From positions 1-64,000 of the forward strand of contig NZ_LRUC01000006.1 of the NCBI RefSeq assembly GCF_001550095.1: a stretch of DNA of 64,000 nucleotides. Reading direction: 5' to 3'. This document shows, piece by piece, positions 18,270 through 27,877 of the stretch. Each line of letters opens with the position of its first letter. The stretch's first letter is position 1. The notes below the pieces were generated by a model. That model saw only the letters and a program-made list of their open reading frames with translations, had not been told where the DNA came from and did not search any database. The DNA comes from Celeribacter ethanolicus. GTDB taxonomy: Bacteria > Pseudomonadota > Alphaproteobacteria > Rhodobacterales > Rhodobacteraceae. A program made the position numbers and the translations under genes.

Positions 18270-19568
18270 TCACATCATATTCGGAAGGAAAAGCGCGATG
18301 GACGGGAACAGAAGCAACAGGCCGATTCGCACGATGTCGATGGCGATGAAGGGCAGGAGGCCCTTGTAGATCGTCGTCAGGCCGATGTTGCGTTCCACCG
18401 AATTGATGACGAAGACGTTCATCCCGATCGGTGGCGTGATCAGGCCCAACTCAATTGCCATAACCACCATGACGCCAAACCAGATCGGATCGAAGCCGAG
18501 GCTGGTCACGACCGGAAACAGGATCGGCACGGTCAGAACCACCATCGCCATCGAGTCGAGCACACAGCCGAGCGCGAGATACAGGATCAGGATCAGAACC
18601 ATGATGCCCATCGGGTTCAGCGGCAGGGAGGTGAGATATTCGGCCACCTGCTGCGGCGCACGGGTGATGGCGAGGAAGTAGGAGAACAGCAGCGCACCGA
18701 TGAAGACGAAGAAAATCGAGATCGAAATGCGCAGACTGTCGACGAGACAATATTTGATGTCCGCCCAGCTCAGGCGACGGCGCAGAAGCCCGATGGCCAG
18801 CGCACCGACGGCGCCGAGCGATGCCGCCTCCGTGGGCGTCACCACACCGGCGTAGATGCCACCCACGACCAAAAGGAACAGAAGCGCAATGGCCCAGACG
18901 TCGCGCAGGGATCTGAAGCGCTCGCCCCAGCCATGCCGCTCGCCCACCGGCATGTCTTGGGGCCGGATGTAGGAGATGAAGGTCACGGTCAGCATGTAGA
19001 GTGCGACGGCCAGGATCCCCGGCACGAGACCGGCGATGAACAGCTTGCCGATGTCCTGTTCGGTGATGATGCCGTAGACCGCGAGCACGATGGAGGGCGG
19101 GATGAGAATCCCGACCGTGCCACCTGCAGCGATCACGCCGGAGGAGACGGAGTCGGAATAACCCGCCCGGCGCATCTCCGGCAAAGCCACCTTGGTCAGC
19201 GTTGCTGCCGTGGCGATGGAGGAGCCGGAGATGGCGGCAAAGCCCGCACAGGACGCGATGGTCGCAAGCGCCAGCCCGCCGCGCCGATGCCCCAGCCAGG
19301 CACCGGCCGCGCGGAACAGTTCATGGCTCATCCCGGACCGGGTCGCAAAAGACCCCATCAGGATGAACATGGGGATCATCCCCAGATGATAGGTGGTCGC
19401 CGTCGACAGCGGTGAGAGCGAGACGAGGCGCAGCGCCTGCGTCGGGCCGACGACGGCGGCAAATCCGCCGATGCCGACAAGGCTCATGGCGATCGCAATC
19501 GGCACGCGGATGGCCATCATCAGAAACAGGACGATGAAGCCCACGATCATAACCGTTTCCCGGTCCAT
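18270..19568 (-). CDS. dctM: TRAP transporter large permease (DctM/SiaM-type)
   Basis: A 432-residue protein with about 12 membrane segments and the DctM pattern: MIPMFILMGSFATRSGMS, GCAGFAAISGSSIATAATLT, GGTVGILIPPSIVLAVYGI and ELGLITPPIGMNVFVINSV. It is the Na+-coupled translocation subunit of a tripartite periplasmic transporter in the inner membrane. It sits 16 bases downstream of the small permease. Given the operon, the likely cargo is an aromatic or dicarboxylic acid feeding the meta pathway; the cargo itself cannot be read from sequence. Confidence 0.92.
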   Translation of the reverse strand: MDRETVMIVGFIVLFLMMAIRVPIAIAMSLVGIGGFAAVVGPTQALRLVSLSPLSTATTYHLGMIPMFILMGSFATRSGMSHELFRAAGAWLGHRRGGLALATIASCAGFAAISGSSIATAATLTKVALPEMRRAGYSDSVSSGVIAAGGTVGILIPPSIVLAVYGIITEQDIGKLFIAGLVPGILAVALYMLTVTFISYIRPQDMPVGERHGWGERFRSLRDVWAIALLFLLVVGGIYAGVVTPTEAASLGAVGALAIGLLRRRLSWADIKYCLVDSLRISISIFFVFIGALLFSYFLAITRAPQQVAEYLTSLPLNPMGIMVLILILYLALGCVLDSMAMVVLTVPILFPVVTSLGFDPIWFGVMVVMAIELGLITPPIGMNVFVINSVERNIGLTTIYKGLLPFIAIDIVRIGLLLLFPSIALFLPNMM

Positions 19569-19584
19569 TTTATCCTCTTAATTC

Positions 19585-20127
19585 TTAGTCTTCGGTCACG
19601 AGGACCGACTGGTCCTCATGCGCGTGCGGGGTCTCGTCCCTGAGGATGAGCCAGAGCCGCAAAGCCGTGGTCAGCGTCGCCAGACCCGCTCCGATCACCA
19701 TCAGCCAATAGGCTGGCCAGATCTGGAACCGCAGGTCATAGGAATGCTCTCCGGTCGCGAACACGTCCTGGGCGTTCTTCGACATCATCACGGTCAGCAC
19801 GGCAAAGGAGACGAGCACCAGCGAGGTGGAAAAGAAATCCATCACCCTGCGCACGCCTTTTCCGAGCATCTCGTAGAGCAGGTCCACGGAAATATGGGTG
19901 CCGGTGTAATTCACCGTCGCCACGCCCCAGAAAATCGCCACACCAAGGGCGAGACGCCCGATGTCGTGGCTGTCGGGGATCGGCGCGGAAAACGCATAGC
20001 GCATCACGGCGGAGACAAAGGCCAGAAGCGTCACCAGCCCCATCAGGAAGGCGGCGGCGGTTTCGACCCAGGTGGCGAAACGGCGGAGCCCGAAGGCCCC
20101 GCCAGAGGTGTCAGAATTTTGCGTCAT
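19585..20127 (-). CDS. dctQ: TRAP transporter small permease (DctQ-type)
   Basis: About 180 residues with four predicted membrane helices (AAAFLMGLVTLLAFVSAVMR, LALGVAIFWGVATVNYTG, FFSTSLVLVSFAVLTVMM, YWLMVIGAGLATLTTALRLW). This is the DctQ topology; it pairs with DctM. I use the ATG at 20127 (MTQNSDTSGG), which overlaps the end of the binding-protein gene by 17 bases; a longer frame to 20172 would overlap more. DctQ is poorly conserved, so family membership rests on size, topology and position between DctP and DctM. Confidence 0.88.
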   Translation of the reverse strand: MTQNSDTSGGAFGLRRFATWVETAAAFLMGLVTLLAFVSAVMRYAFSAPIPDSHDIGRLALGVAIFWGVATVNYTGTHISVDLLYEMLGKGVRRVMDFFSTSLVLVSFAVLTVMMSKNAQDVFATGEHSYDLRFQIWPAYWLMVIGAGLATLTTALRLWLILRDETPHAHEDQSVLVTED

Positions 20128-21127
20128 GAGCTTCGAGCCGTTCCACGAATGCGTTGTAGATGGCATCGGCATCGAGACCTTTCGCGGTCACATTCGCCTT
20201 CCAATCCTCCAAGAGGAAGCTCGAAGCGTCCTTCCACTGGGTCAATTCTTCGTCCGTCAGTTCGAGCACATGGTGCTCCGGGCTTTCCTGGAACAGGCGT
20301 TTGCCTTCGTTGTCGAATTCGACCCAGCCCGCGGCGATTTTCGCGCCCCATTCCGGGGAGCAGTGATCGTCGATCACCTGTTGCTGGCTTTCGGACAGGG
20401 ACTCGTAGCGGTCCTTGTTCATCGCGATGATGAAATTCGTGACATAGAGCGGCATGTCGAGGTGGTAATGAACCACGTCATCCATGCCGAAGATCGAGAT
20501 CGAGCGCCACGGGAAGGTGATGCCGTCGGCTGCGCCACGTTCAAGCACTTCGCGCGCCTCCGAAGGGCCGACCTGCACCGAGGAGCCACCCATGCTCTGC
20601 ACGAGCCGCCCGATGGTGCCGTTGGCCGGGCGGATGGTCTTGCCTTTCATGTCGGCGGGGGTCCGGATTTCCGAGGTGGAATGCAGTGTGCCCGGATCGT
20701 GCAGATGCACGACACAGAATTTCACGTCGCCCATCTCCTGGTCCTTGTACTCGGCATACCATTCGTTCATTGCCTGCGTGCCGCCGAGACCGGAGCTGAT
20801 GAAGAAGGGCAGCTCGCCCAGTGCCATGATCGGGAAGCGGCCCGGCGTGTGGCCCGGATTGGCCCAGACGAAATCCGCGATGCCGTATTTGGCGATGTCA
20901 TATTCGTCTTCGGCCTTGCCGAGCTGACCGGCCGGGAAGAAACTGATGTCGAGCGTGCCGTGCGAGGCCTCGCGAATGCTGTCGGCCCAGACCTGAAACC
21001 CTTGGGAATGGAGCGGGTGTTGCGTCGGCAGGTCATGCGAAAAGCTCATTTCGATAACCTTGTCTTCGGCATAGGCCGCGCCGATCATCAGCGCAGCACT
21101 CATCGCGCCCGCAAGCAGGTATTTCAT
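20111..21127 (-). CDS. dctP: TRAP transporter substrate-binding protein (DctP family)
   Basis: A 338-residue periplasmic protein. Signal peptide: MKYLLAGAMSAALMIGAAYA with cleavage before EDKVIEM. Mature features: FSHDLPTQHPLHSQGFQVWA, DISFFPAGQLGKAEDEYDI, the family region MKGKTIRPANGTIGRLVQSM with an Arg expected to bind a carboxylate, and ADGITFPWRSI. It captures the substrate for the DctQM permease. The ATG follows GAGGAATAAC. First gene of the TRAP-hydrolase operon, transcribed divergently from the GntR gene, with a palindromic operator in between. Confidence 0.92.
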   Translation of the reverse strand: MKYLLAGAMSAALMIGAAYAEDKVIEMSFSHDLPTQHPLHSQGFQVWADSIREASHGTLDISFFPAGQLGKAEDEYDIAKYGIADFVWANPGHTPGRFPIMALGELPFFISSGLGGTQAMNEWYAEYKDQEMGDVKFCVVHLHDPGTLHSTSEIRTPADMKGKTIRPANGTIGRLVQSMGGSSVQVGPSEAREVLERGAADGITFPWRSISIFGMDDVVHYHLDMPLYVTNFIIAMNKDRYESLSESQQQVIDDHCSPEWGAKIAAGWVEFDNEGKRLFQESPEHHVLELTDEELTQWKDASSFLLEDWKANVTAKGLDADAIYNAFVERLEAHDAKF

Positions 21128-21213
21128 GGTGTTATTCCTCCACTGTTTGGGTCGCTGACAGGGCCTCCCAGCCCAAGCGACTCCTCCTCGTGACAGGGAG
21201 CTTACGCACATAA

Positions 21214-21238
21214 ATCGTTTAGTCAAAATAAAAACGAT
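21214..21238. promoter_or_regulatory. 25-bp palindromic operator, site 1 (TRAP/GntR divergent promoter)
   Basis: Arms ATCGTTT (21214-21220) and AAACGAT (21232-21238) are exact inverse complements around an 11-base centre. On the minus strand a TTGACT element (21226-21221) lies in the centre and may be the -35 box of the TRAP operon. A near copy with the same 25-bp span lies at 29682-29706 before the meta-pathway operon. Likely target of the adjacent GntR protein. Confidence 0.65.
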
Positions 21239-21332
21239 AATTTTTTTTGATGGAAGAAAATAAAGCTGATCCTCGACATTTCAGAATAGCGGTGACATTG
21301 CTAAAGGCAGCCGCAAGAAACGCTAAACCAAG

Positions 21333-22043
21333 ATGAATCAGCCGCAAAAACGCCCAAAAGACGACAAAACCGACGCGCCGAGCAAAAAGACCGCCATCGA
21401 GACGGTGCACGAATTGATCCGTGAACGGGTCATATCGGGCGAGCTTGCCCCCGGTGCCCGTCTGCATGTCGACAGGCTGCGTCAGGAATTCGGGGTGTCC
21501 ACCTCGACCATGCGGGAGGCAATCTCACGCCTGTTGATCGACAATCTGGTGACCTCGGAACAGCAGCGCGGTTTTCGCGTCGCGCCTTTGTCGCTCAAGG
21601 ATTTTCGTGACATCACCGATGCGCGCAAGATGATCGAGGCGCAGGCCCTGCGGATTTCTCTCGCCAATCGCACCGAGGAATGGGAGGCCGATCTGGTCGC
21701 CGCCTATCACCGCCTGTCGCGGATCGAGGCGCGTCTCATCGGCGAGGGCAAAAACGAATATGCCCATGACTGGGACGAGTGGAATTCCAATTTCCACGAC
21801 TGCCTCGTGCAGAATTGCGACAATGCCTGGCTGAAACGGTTTCGCAGCACGCTGCACCAGCATTCCTACCGCTATCACCGCCGGCTGATCGGTGATCGCA
21901 CGCTGCGGCGCGATGTGCGCACGGAGCACAAGGCGATTTTCGATGCGGCCATCTCGGGCGAGGTCGAGACCTGCGTCGCCGCAGTCGAGGCACATATCGA
22001 AAAATCCTACACGGATCTCATCCGGCAACACGATCTGACCTGA
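21333..22043 (+). CDS. GntR-family regulator (FCD/FadR subgroup), likely controls the meta pathway
   Basis: A 236-residue transcription factor. The N-terminal winged helix-turn-helix includes VHELIRERVISGELAPGARL, FGVSTSTMREAISRLLIDNL and the wing QQRGFRVAPLS. The C-terminal FCD ligand domain is helical, with DITDARKMIEAQALRISLAN, NSNFHDCLV and EHKAIFDAAISGE, carrying the usual Asp/His metal-binding positions. Divergent from the TRAP operon and convergent with the ABM gene, it is flanked by two operons sharing one operator, so it probably represses both until a pathway compound binds. The ligand is unknown. Confidence 0.85.
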   Translation: MNQPQKRPKDDKTDAPSKKTAIETVHELIRERVISGELAPGARLHVDRLRQEFGVSTSTMREAISRLLIDNLVTSEQQRGFRVAPLSLKDFRDITDARKMIEAQALRISLANRTEEWEADLVAAYHRLSRIEARLIGEGKNEYAHDWDEWNSNFHDCLVQNCDNAWLKRFRSTLHQHSYRYHRRLIGDRTLRRDVRTEHKAIFDAAISGEVETCVAAVEAHIEKSYTDLIRQHDLT

Positions 22044-22076
22044 AAGGGGCGTCTTTCACGGTCTGTTTTCCGGACC

Positions 22077-22643
22077 TCAGGCGAAGAGCCAGCCTTTCAG
22101 CGCCTTGGTCACCCGCGGCATGAAGATATAGGTCATCAGCAGCACCTGGATCACCGCGATGGTCAGCGTCCTGAGCCAATGCGGCCAGCCGGGAACCAGC
22201 GGTAACACGATGAGTTGCAGCGGGTAGACCAGCGCAAAGACCACGACGATCAACACGAGGGACATTTTCCAGCGCGGCGCATGTTTCGCCGCCGGAACCT
22301 CGGGCAGTTCGAACCAGGCCTCAAGCCCGGTGACGCGTTTGCGTTCGCCTTCGCCCTCGACAATGTCGCCAAGCTTGCCGACCCAATCGGCGCGGGTCTG
22401 GCTGTCTTCCCAGGCCTGGCACTGCGCCCATGTGGCGAACCTGTAGATCAACACATAGCGCCCGTCGGTCGCGCCCGAGGGTTTGAGGATGTTGACCCCC
22501 ATATGACCGGGGAAATCAGAGGCGGCAGCGACAATCCCGTGCAGCCAGTCTTCATAATGCGCCTCGAACCCGGGTTTTACACGGCGCGAGATCGAGACGG
22601 TGACCGGGCCTTCCTGGCCCGGTTCCACGAGTGTTTCGGTCAT
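22077..22643 (-). CDS. Antibiotic-biosynthesis-monooxygenase (ABM) domain fused to membrane helices
   Basis: A 188-residue protein. Residues ~13-110 form an ABM-like ferredoxin fold (VTVSISRRVKPGFEAHYEDW, VLIYRFATWAQCQAWEDS). Residues ~128-185 hold two hydrophobic segments (MSLVLIVVVFALVYPLQLIV and LRTLTIAVIQVLLMTYIFM). ABM domains degrade or rearrange quinone-like and other aromatic products; the membrane anchor is a known but uncharacterised variant. The ATG at 22643 is used. Last gene of the meta operon, ten bases after the tautomerase, so it may handle a reactive side product such as a quinone; that is inference. Confidence 0.75.
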   Translation of the reverse strand: MTETLVEPGQEGPVTVSISRRVKPGFEAHYEDWLHGIVAAASDFPGHMGVNILKPSGATDGRYVLIYRFATWAQCQAWEDSQTRADWVGKLGDIVEGEGERKRVTGLEAWFELPEVPAAKHAPRWKMSLVLIVVVFALVYPLQLIVLPLVPGWPHWLRTLTIAVIQVLLMTYIFMPRVTKALKGWLFA

Positions 22644-22653
22644 GGCGACCTCT

Positions 22654-22845
22654 CTAGTCTCTGGTGACGAATTTCTGTTTCCCCGCGACACCCCAGTTTT
22701 CCTTGGGAACCTCGCGGATACAGACGCGAATGGCCTCTATCGGGGCACCAATGGCCTCGACCGTCGCCTCCGTCACTTTCTCGATCAGTTTGGCTTTCAT
22801 CTCCGGCGTGCGGCCTTCGACCAGTGTCACTTCGATGAACGGCAT
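22654..22845 (-). CDS. dmpI: 4-oxalocrotonate tautomerase
   Basis: A 63-residue enzyme, the usual size. After Met removal Pro-1 would be the catalytic base (MPFIEVTLVEGRTPEMKAKL). Arg residues in IGAPIEAIRVCIREVPKENW match substrate-binding positions, and the ENWGVAG motif is typical. It isomerises 2-hydroxymuconate to 2-oxohex-3-enedioate in the oxidative branch of the meta pathway. It follows the decarboxylase gene after three bases. Confidence 0.93.
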   Translation of the reverse strand: MPFIEVTLVEGRTPEMKAKLIEKVTEATVEAIGAPIEAIRVCIREVPKENWGVAGKQKFVTRD

Positions 22846-22848
22846 GGT

Positions 22849-23616
22849 CTAATCTCCGATGTTGAACCCGATCTGGCCGAGGTTTTCGACTTCGAGCAGC
22901 ACGGATTGTCCCGCTTCCATCGGGATCGCCGCCGTCGCGCCGCCCGCCAGAACGATGTCGCCGGGTTTGAGTTCCTCCCCCGCCGAGGCCACCATGCGCG
23001 CCGCCGAGACGAGCGAGCGCACCGGATTGCCGAGGATCGCGGCCGACGAGCCGATTTCCTGCGGACGTCCATTGATCGACAGCACCATGCCAAGGTTTGA
23101 AATGTCGATCTCCGGGCTGTGCCATGTGCCGACCACGAAACCGGACGAGGACGAATTGTCCGCGATCACGTCGCCCACATCGAATTTGAACGCCTTGTAG
23201 CGGCTGTCGATGATCTCGAGCGCGGGGGCCACGGCCTCCACCGCCGACATGGCCTCAAGGGCAGAAACCTTGCCCGAGAGCGGTTTCTTCATGAGGAATG
23301 CGATCTCCGGCTCGACGCGCGGGTGGACGAAGCGCGACATGGAGACCACGCCGCCCTCCTCTTCGCGCATCGCATCGGTCAGACGGCCCCAGGTGACGTC
23401 GGAGACGCCCACCTGGATCATCTTGGCCCGCGAGGTCAGGCCCATTTTAATGCCGATCCGCTTTTCGCCCCGCGCGTAGCGGCGCTGCATCGAGAGCGCC
23501 TGCACGGCGTAGGCGTCCTCGACGCTCAGCGGATGCGTGTCGGAAATTTGCGGAATTTCCGTGGCCGTGCGGGCTGCCTCGTCCACGTATTCCGCCAGTT
23601 CTGCAAGAGTCTTCAT
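22849..23616 (-). CDS. dmpH: 4-oxalocrotonate decarboxylase
   Basis: A 255-residue protein of the fumarylacetoacetase-fold hydratase/decarboxylase family. Seen: [36 protein letters not shown] with metal-binding acidic residues, [12 protein letters not shown], and [20 protein letters not shown]. It removes CO2 from 2-oxohex-3-enedioate to give 2-oxopent-4-enoate. It is distinguished from its paralogue at 25583-26377 by [18 protein letters not shown], typical of DmpH. The ATG overlaps the aldolase stop (ATGA). Confidence 0.88.
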   Translation of the reverse strand: MKTLAELAEYVDEAARTATEIPQISDTHPLSVEDAYAVQALSMQRRYARGEKRIGIKMGLTSRAKMIQVGVSDVTWGRLTDAMREEEGGVVSMSRFVHPRVEPEIAFLMKKPLSGKVSALEAMSAVEAVAPALEIIDSRYKAFKFDVGDVIADNSSSSGFVVGTWHSPEIDISNLGMVLSINGRPQEIGSSAAILGNPVRSLVSAARMVASAGEELKPGDIVLAGGATAAIPMEAGQSVLLEVENLGQIGFNIGD

Positions 23617-24632
23617 GCTGCGGCCTCTTTCGCTTTGACCATATCGAGGGCGACATCGACGATCATGTCTTCCTGCCCGCCGACCATATGGCGTTTGCCC
23701 AGTTCCACCAAAATGTCCCGCGTGTCGAGCCCGTACATATCCGCAGCGCGTTCGGCGTGACGCAGGAAGGACGAATAGACCCCGGCATAACCCAGCGTCA
23801 TGGTTTCGCGGTCCACGCGCACCGGACGGTCCTGCAACGGACGGACGAGATCTTCGGCGGCGTCCTGCAATTTGAACACATCGCATCCATGCTCCCAGCC
23901 GTAAAGATCGGCGACGGCGGCGAAAGCTTCGATCGGCGTGTTGCCCGCGCCCGCCCCCATGCCGGCAAGTGAGGCATCGACACGATACGCGCCATGCTCG
24001 ACGGCGGTGACGGAGTTTGCCACGGACAGCGACAGGTTCTCGTGCATATGCGCGCCGATCTGGGTTTCCGGTTTGAGCGCGGCCTTATAGGCCTCCATCC
24101 GGGCGGAGACGTCTTTCATCGTCAGGCGACCACCGGAGTCGGTGCAATAGACGCAATCCGCGCCATAGCTTTCCATCAGCTTGGCCTGTTCGGCGAGCTT
24201 TTCCGGCGGGTTCATATGCGCCATCATCAGGAAGCCGGAGACATCCATACCCATCTCTTTCGCAGCGCGAATATGCTGGGCGGCGACATCGGCCTCGGTG
24301 CAATGGGTCGCCACGCGGACAGAGGTCACACCGGCGTCAAACGCCTTTTTCAGATCCTCAAGCGTGCCGATGCCTGGCACCAGAAGGCAGGTGAGCTTGG
24401 CGTTCTTCACCACTTTCGCGGCCTCAGAAATCCATTCCACATCGGTATGGCGGCCAAAGCCGTAGTTAAAGGTCGAGCCTGCAACCCCGTCGCCATGGGT
24501 CACTTCAATCGCATCCACACCGGCCTCGTCGAGAGCCTGCGCAATCGCGCGCACATGGCCCAGATCGTATTGGTGGCGCATCGCATGCATGCCGTCGCGG
24601 AGCGTCACGTCCTGAATGTAAACCTTGGTCAT
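23613..24632 (-). CDS. dmpG: 4-hydroxy-2-oxovalerate aldolase
   Basis: A 339-residue Mn2+-dependent aldolase that splits 4-hydroxy-2-oxovalerate into pyruvate and acetaldehyde. Seen: [20 protein letters not shown] (HMGL-like domain with the catalytic Arg-Asp-His set), [35 protein letters not shown] (metal-binding His pair), and the C-terminal communication domain with [13 protein letters not shown]. One base separates it from the dehydrogenase gene upstream, as expected for partners that channel acetaldehyde. Confidence 0.95.
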   Translation of the reverse strand: MTKVYIQDVTLRDGMHAMRHQYDLGHVRAIAQALDEAGVDAIEVTHGDGVAGSTFNYGFGRHTDVEWISEAAKVVKNAKLTCLLVPGIGTLEDLKKAFDAGVTSVRVATHCTEADVAAQHIRAAKEMGMDVSGFLMMAHMNPPEKLAEQAKLMESYGADCVYCTDSGGRLTMKDVSARMEAYKAALKPETQIGAHMHENLSLSVANSVTAVEHGAYRVDASLAGMGAGAGNTPIEAFAAVADLYGWEHGCDVFKLQDAAEDLVRPLQDRPVRVDRETMTLGYAGVYSSFLRHAERAADMYGLDTRDILVELGKRHMVGGQEDMIVDVALDMVKAKEAAA

Positions 24633-24633
24633 C

Positions 24634-25578
24634 TTATGCGGCCTCCTTGACCCAATTGCGTTTGTGAACGAGGGCTTCGGCGGTCTTCATCGCCGCAGAG
24701 GTCATGATGTCGAGGTTGCCCGCATAAGCCGGCAGGTAGTGGGCTGCGCCTTCGACTTCGAGGAAAATCGAGACCTTCAGACCGGTGAATTTGCCGCCGC
24801 TTTCCGGGATGGTCAGCGGGTTGTTGTCACCGAAGTGCTCAAACTGAATCTCCTGTTTGAGACGGTAGCCCGGCACATAGGTTTTCACCTCTTCGACCAT
24901 GTCGAGGATGGATTTGCGGATCGCCTCCTGATCGGCTTCCTCACAGAGGCAATAGACGGTGTCACGCATGATCACCGGCGGCTCGGCCGGGTTCAGAATG
25001 ATGATCGCCTTGCCGCGCTTCGCGCCGCCGACGGCCTCAATCGCATGCGCGGTCGTTTCGGTGAACTCGTCGATATTGGCGCGTGTGCCGGGGCCTGCGG
25101 ATTTCGAGGACACAGAGGCGACGATTTCGCCGTAGATCACCGGAGAGACGCGGTTCACAGCGGCCACCATCGGGATCGTCGCTTGGCCACCGCAGGTAAC
25201 CATGTTGACGTTCATCTGGTCGAGGTTGGCGTCGAGGTTCACCGGGGGAATGGTGAACGGGCCGATGGCGGCAGGCGTCAGGTCGATCACCTGTTTGCCG
25301 TCTTTTTGCAGCACTTCGTTGTGATGCTTATGCGCCCCCGCCGAGGTGGCGTCGAACACGATGCGGATGTCCTTGTAGCAGGGCAGTTTCACCAAGCCGT
25401 CGATGCCTTCATGGGTGGTCGCCACTTTCAGACGCGCGGCACGGGCCAGACCGTCAGAATTCGGGTCGATCCCGACCATCGCGGCCATTTCCAGCACTTT
25501 GGAGTTGCGCATGATCTTGATCATGAGATCGGTGCCGATATTGCCCGACCCGATGATGGCACATTTGATCTTTTCCAT
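24634..25578 (-). CDS. dmpF: Acetaldehyde dehydrogenase (acylating)
   Basis: A 314-residue NAD-dependent enzyme that converts acetaldehyde and CoA to acetyl-CoA, in complex with DmpG. Seen: [20 protein letters not shown] (Rossmann motif), [13 protein letters not shown], the catalytic Cys in [16 protein letters not shown], and [18 protein letters not shown]. The start is the ATG at 25578; the open frame upstream is not coding. It lies five bases after the hydratase gene. Confidence 0.95.
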   Translation of the reverse strand: MEKIKCAIIGSGNIGTDLMIKIMRNSKVLEMAAMVGIDPNSDGLARAARLKVATTHEGIDGLVKLPCYKDIRIVFDATSAGAHKHHNEVLQKDGKQVIDLTPAAIGPFTIPPVNLDANLDQMNVNMVTCGGQATIPMVAAVNRVSPVIYGEIVASVSSKSAGPGTRANIDEFTETTAHAIEAVGGAKRGKAIIILNPAEPPVIMRDTVYCLCEEADQEAIRKSILDMVEEVKTYVPGYRLKQEIQFEHFGDNNPLTIPESGGKFTGLKVSIFLEVEGAAHYLPAYAGNLDIMTSAAMKTAEALVHKRNWVKEAA

Positions 25579-25582
25579 TGTC

Positions 25583-26377
25583 TTATTCCTTTGCGAAAGC
25601 AGCACGAACGGAACCCAGACCGTTGATCCGGGCCTCGAAGACATCGCCGGGTTCGGCGCTGACAAAGGGGCCAAGCGCCCCGGAGAGAATGACGTCGCCC
25701 GGTCCAAGCGGGCGACCGGCCTTGGCCATGGTCCGCGCCAGCCATAGGGAGGCATTGAGGGGGCTGCCCATACAGGCCGCGCCCGCGCCGACGGAGACCG
25801 GCTCGTTGTTGCGGGTCATCACCATGCCGCAGAGACGCGGATCGAAATCGCCGGCGCGTTTCGGGGTTTGGCCGAGGACATAGATCCCAGACGAGGCATT
25901 GTCGGCAATGGTGTCGGTGATGCGGATGTCCCAGTCCTTGACCCGCGATCCGACGATTTCGAGCGCCGGAACCACGTAGCCGATGGAAGCCATCAGATCG
26001 ACCATGGTGATATGCCCGCCGGTCAGCGGAGCGGCGACGACATAGGCGATCTCCGCTTCGACCTTCGGCTGTTGCACCGCCGACATCGGGATTTCTTCGC
26101 CGTCCATGTATTCCATATCGGCAAAGAGCATGCCGTAATCCGGCTGATCGACGCCGAGCTGTTTTTGGACGGCGACCGAGGTCAGACCGATCTTGCGACC
26201 GGAGAGCACACGCTCTTCGCCCCCCAGCCAGCGCTTGGTGTTGATTTCCTGAACGGCATAGGCCGCGTCCACATCGCCTTCGTCGAGAAGCCCCCTGATC
26301 GGCGCGCTGGGCGCGCCATCTTCCCAGGCCTTCCAGAGCTGGTCTGCCGCCTTTTGGATATTTGCTTCGCTTGTCAT
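25583..26377 (-). CDS. dmpE: 2-oxopent-4-enoate (2-hydroxypenta-2,4-dienoate) hydratase
   Basis: A 264-residue enzyme that adds water to 2-oxopent-4-enoate, giving 4-hydroxy-2-oxovalerate. Seen: [58 protein letters not shown] (metal ligands in ExE), [14 protein letters not shown] and [18 protein letters not shown]. It is paralogous to the decarboxylase in the same operon, and the two enzymes normally form a complex. The DYGMLFADM segment marks the hydratase. Confidence 0.9.
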   Translation of the reverse strand: MTSEANIQKAADQLWKAWEDGAPSAPIRGLLDEGDVDAAYAVQEINTKRWLGGEERVLSGRKIGLTSVAVQKQLGVDQPDYGMLFADMEYMDGEEIPMSAVQQPKVEAEIAYVVAAPLTGGHITMVDLMASIGYVVPALEIVGSRVKDWDIRITDTIADNASSGIYVLGQTPKRAGDFDPRLCGMVMTRNNEPVSVGAGAACMGSPLNASLWLARTMAKAGRPLGPGDVILSGALGPFVSAEPGDVFEARINGLGSVRAAFAKE

Positions 26378-26388
26378 TTACCTGTCCT

Positions 26389-27873
26389 TCAGAGTTTCAC
26401 GCAGACGTTGGTCAGTTCAGAATAGAACTCCAGACCATGCACTCCGCCTTCGCGCCCGATGCCTGAATGTTTCGAGCCACCGAATGCTGTGCGCAGATCG
26501 CGCAGGAACCACGAGTTGACCCAAGCCAGACCCACGTCGATCTGACGCGCCACGCGATGCGCCTTGGTCAGGTTCTCGGTCCAGATCGCGGTCGCGAGAC
26601 CGTATTTCGTATCGTTGGCCAGTTTGATCACCTCTTCTTCGGTGTCGAAAGGCGCGATGTGACACACCGGTCCGAAAATCTCTTCCTTGATGCAGCGCGC
26701 ATCTTCCGAGAGGCCGGTAAAGATCGTCGGTTCGACCCATGCGCCGCCTTTCAACTCGTCGGGCATCTCGGGTTCACCACCGCCGATCACGACCGTCGCG
26801 CCTTCTTCCACGGCGAGTTTGTAATAGGACATCACCTTGGATTTATGTTCCTGCGAAATCAGCGGACCCATGGAGGTTTCCGGGTCCTCGGATGGCCCGA
26901 GCTTCATCATCTCGACGCCTTGCTTGAGGCGGGAAACGAACTCGTCAAAAATCGGACGTTCGACATAGACCCGCTCCGTGCCGAGGCAGACCTGACCGCA
27001 GTTCGCAAAAGCCGAGCGCAGCGTACCCTCGATCGCCTTGTCCATATCGCAATCGGCAAAGACGATCCCGGCGTTCTTGCCGCCGCATTCCATCGACACC
27101 TGACGCAGGCCCTTGGCGGCGGACTGCATGATGATCTCGCCGGTGCGGGTTTCACCGGTGAAGGTGATCGCATCGACATCCGGATGCGCGGTGAGATAAG
27201 CGCCCGCGCTGTCCGGGCCGAACCCATGCACCACGTTGAACACACCTTTCGGGATGCCCACGGTGTTCATCACCTCGCCCAAAAGCGTGGTCGTGAGCGG
27301 CGTTTCCTCCGAGGGTTTCACGATCACCGTGTTGCCGGAGGCCAGTGCAGGACCGACTTTCCACGTCATCAGCAACAGCGGCAGGTTCCATGGGCTGATC
27401 ACCGCGATCACCCCCTTGGGTTTGCGCACGCCATAGTTCACCGCACCGAACCCGTCGGGCGTGTCGAGCATGAAGCTTTCAGTGGGGACATTCTTCACCA
27501 GATCCGCGAAGATTTTGAAATTCGCCGCGCCGCGCGGGATGTCGACATGCGACGCCAGCCCTTTTGGCTTGCCGGTGTCGAGGATTTCCGCCTCCAGAAA
27601 ATCGTCAAACCGGCGGTTGATCTCGTCGGCCACGGCATGGAGCATCTCGGCGCGATGGGCCATGGGCAGATAGCCCCATTCGCCGTGAAGTGCGGCGCGC
27701 GCGGCTTTCACAGCGGCGTCCACCTCCGGCTGGAGACCCTCATGCACGATGCCGATCTTCTTGCCGGTCACCGGCGAAATATTGTCGAAGGTTCTCCCCG
27801 ACGTGCCGGGGGTGAATTCCCCGTTGATGAAATGCATCGCTTCTTGTGTGAAGGTCATTAGCCCGTCTCTCAT
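26389..27873 (-). CDS. dmpC: 2-hydroxymuconic semialdehyde dehydrogenase
   Basis: A 494-residue NAD-dependent aldehyde dehydrogenase. Seen: ISPWNLPLLLMTWKVGPALA (catalytic Asn), FTGETRTGEI (cofactor loop), the general-base Glu in SMECGGKNAGIVFAD, the nucleophile Cys in FANCGQVCLGTERVYV, and EEIFGPVCHIAPFD. It oxidises the meta-cleavage product to 2-hydroxymuconate (oxidative branch). The ATG at 27873 has an AAGGA Shine-Dalgarno; a second ATG five codons on is possible. The HbpS-like gene ends four bases upstream. Confidence 0.92.
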   Translation of the reverse strand: MRDGLMTFTQEAMHFINGEFTPGTSGRTFDNISPVTGKKIGIVHEGLQPEVDAAVKAARAALHGEWGYLPMAHRAEMLHAVADEINRRFDDFLEAEILDTGKPKGLASHVDIPRGAANFKIFADLVKNVPTESFMLDTPDGFGAVNYGVRKPKGVIAVISPWNLPLLLMTWKVGPALASGNTVIVKPSEETPLTTTLLGEVMNTVGIPKGVFNVVHGFGPDSAGAYLTAHPDVDAITFTGETRTGEIIMQSAAKGLRQVSMECGGKNAGIVFADCDMDKAIEGTLRSAFANCGQVCLGTERVYVERPIFDEFVSRLKQGVEMMKLGPSEDPETSMGPLISQEHKSKVMSYYKLAVEEGATVVIGGGEPEMPDELKGGAWVEPTIFTGLSEDARCIKEEIFGPVCHIAPFDTEEEVIKLANDTKYGLATAIWTENLTKAHRVARQIDVGLAWVNSWFLRDLRTAFGGSKHSGIGREGGVHGLEFYSELTNVCVKL

Positions 27874-27877
27874 TGTC

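Noticed and set aside
17286-19415. A 709-codon plus-strand open frame across the hydrolase and TRAP permease genes
   Set aside because: Low-complexity charged sequence with no family features, lying over well-supported minus-strand genes.
22849-26377. Possible duplication of one hydratase gene (two similar proteins in the meta operon)
   Set aside because: They are the known hydratase and decarboxylase pair, distinct in sequence and both needed by the pathway.
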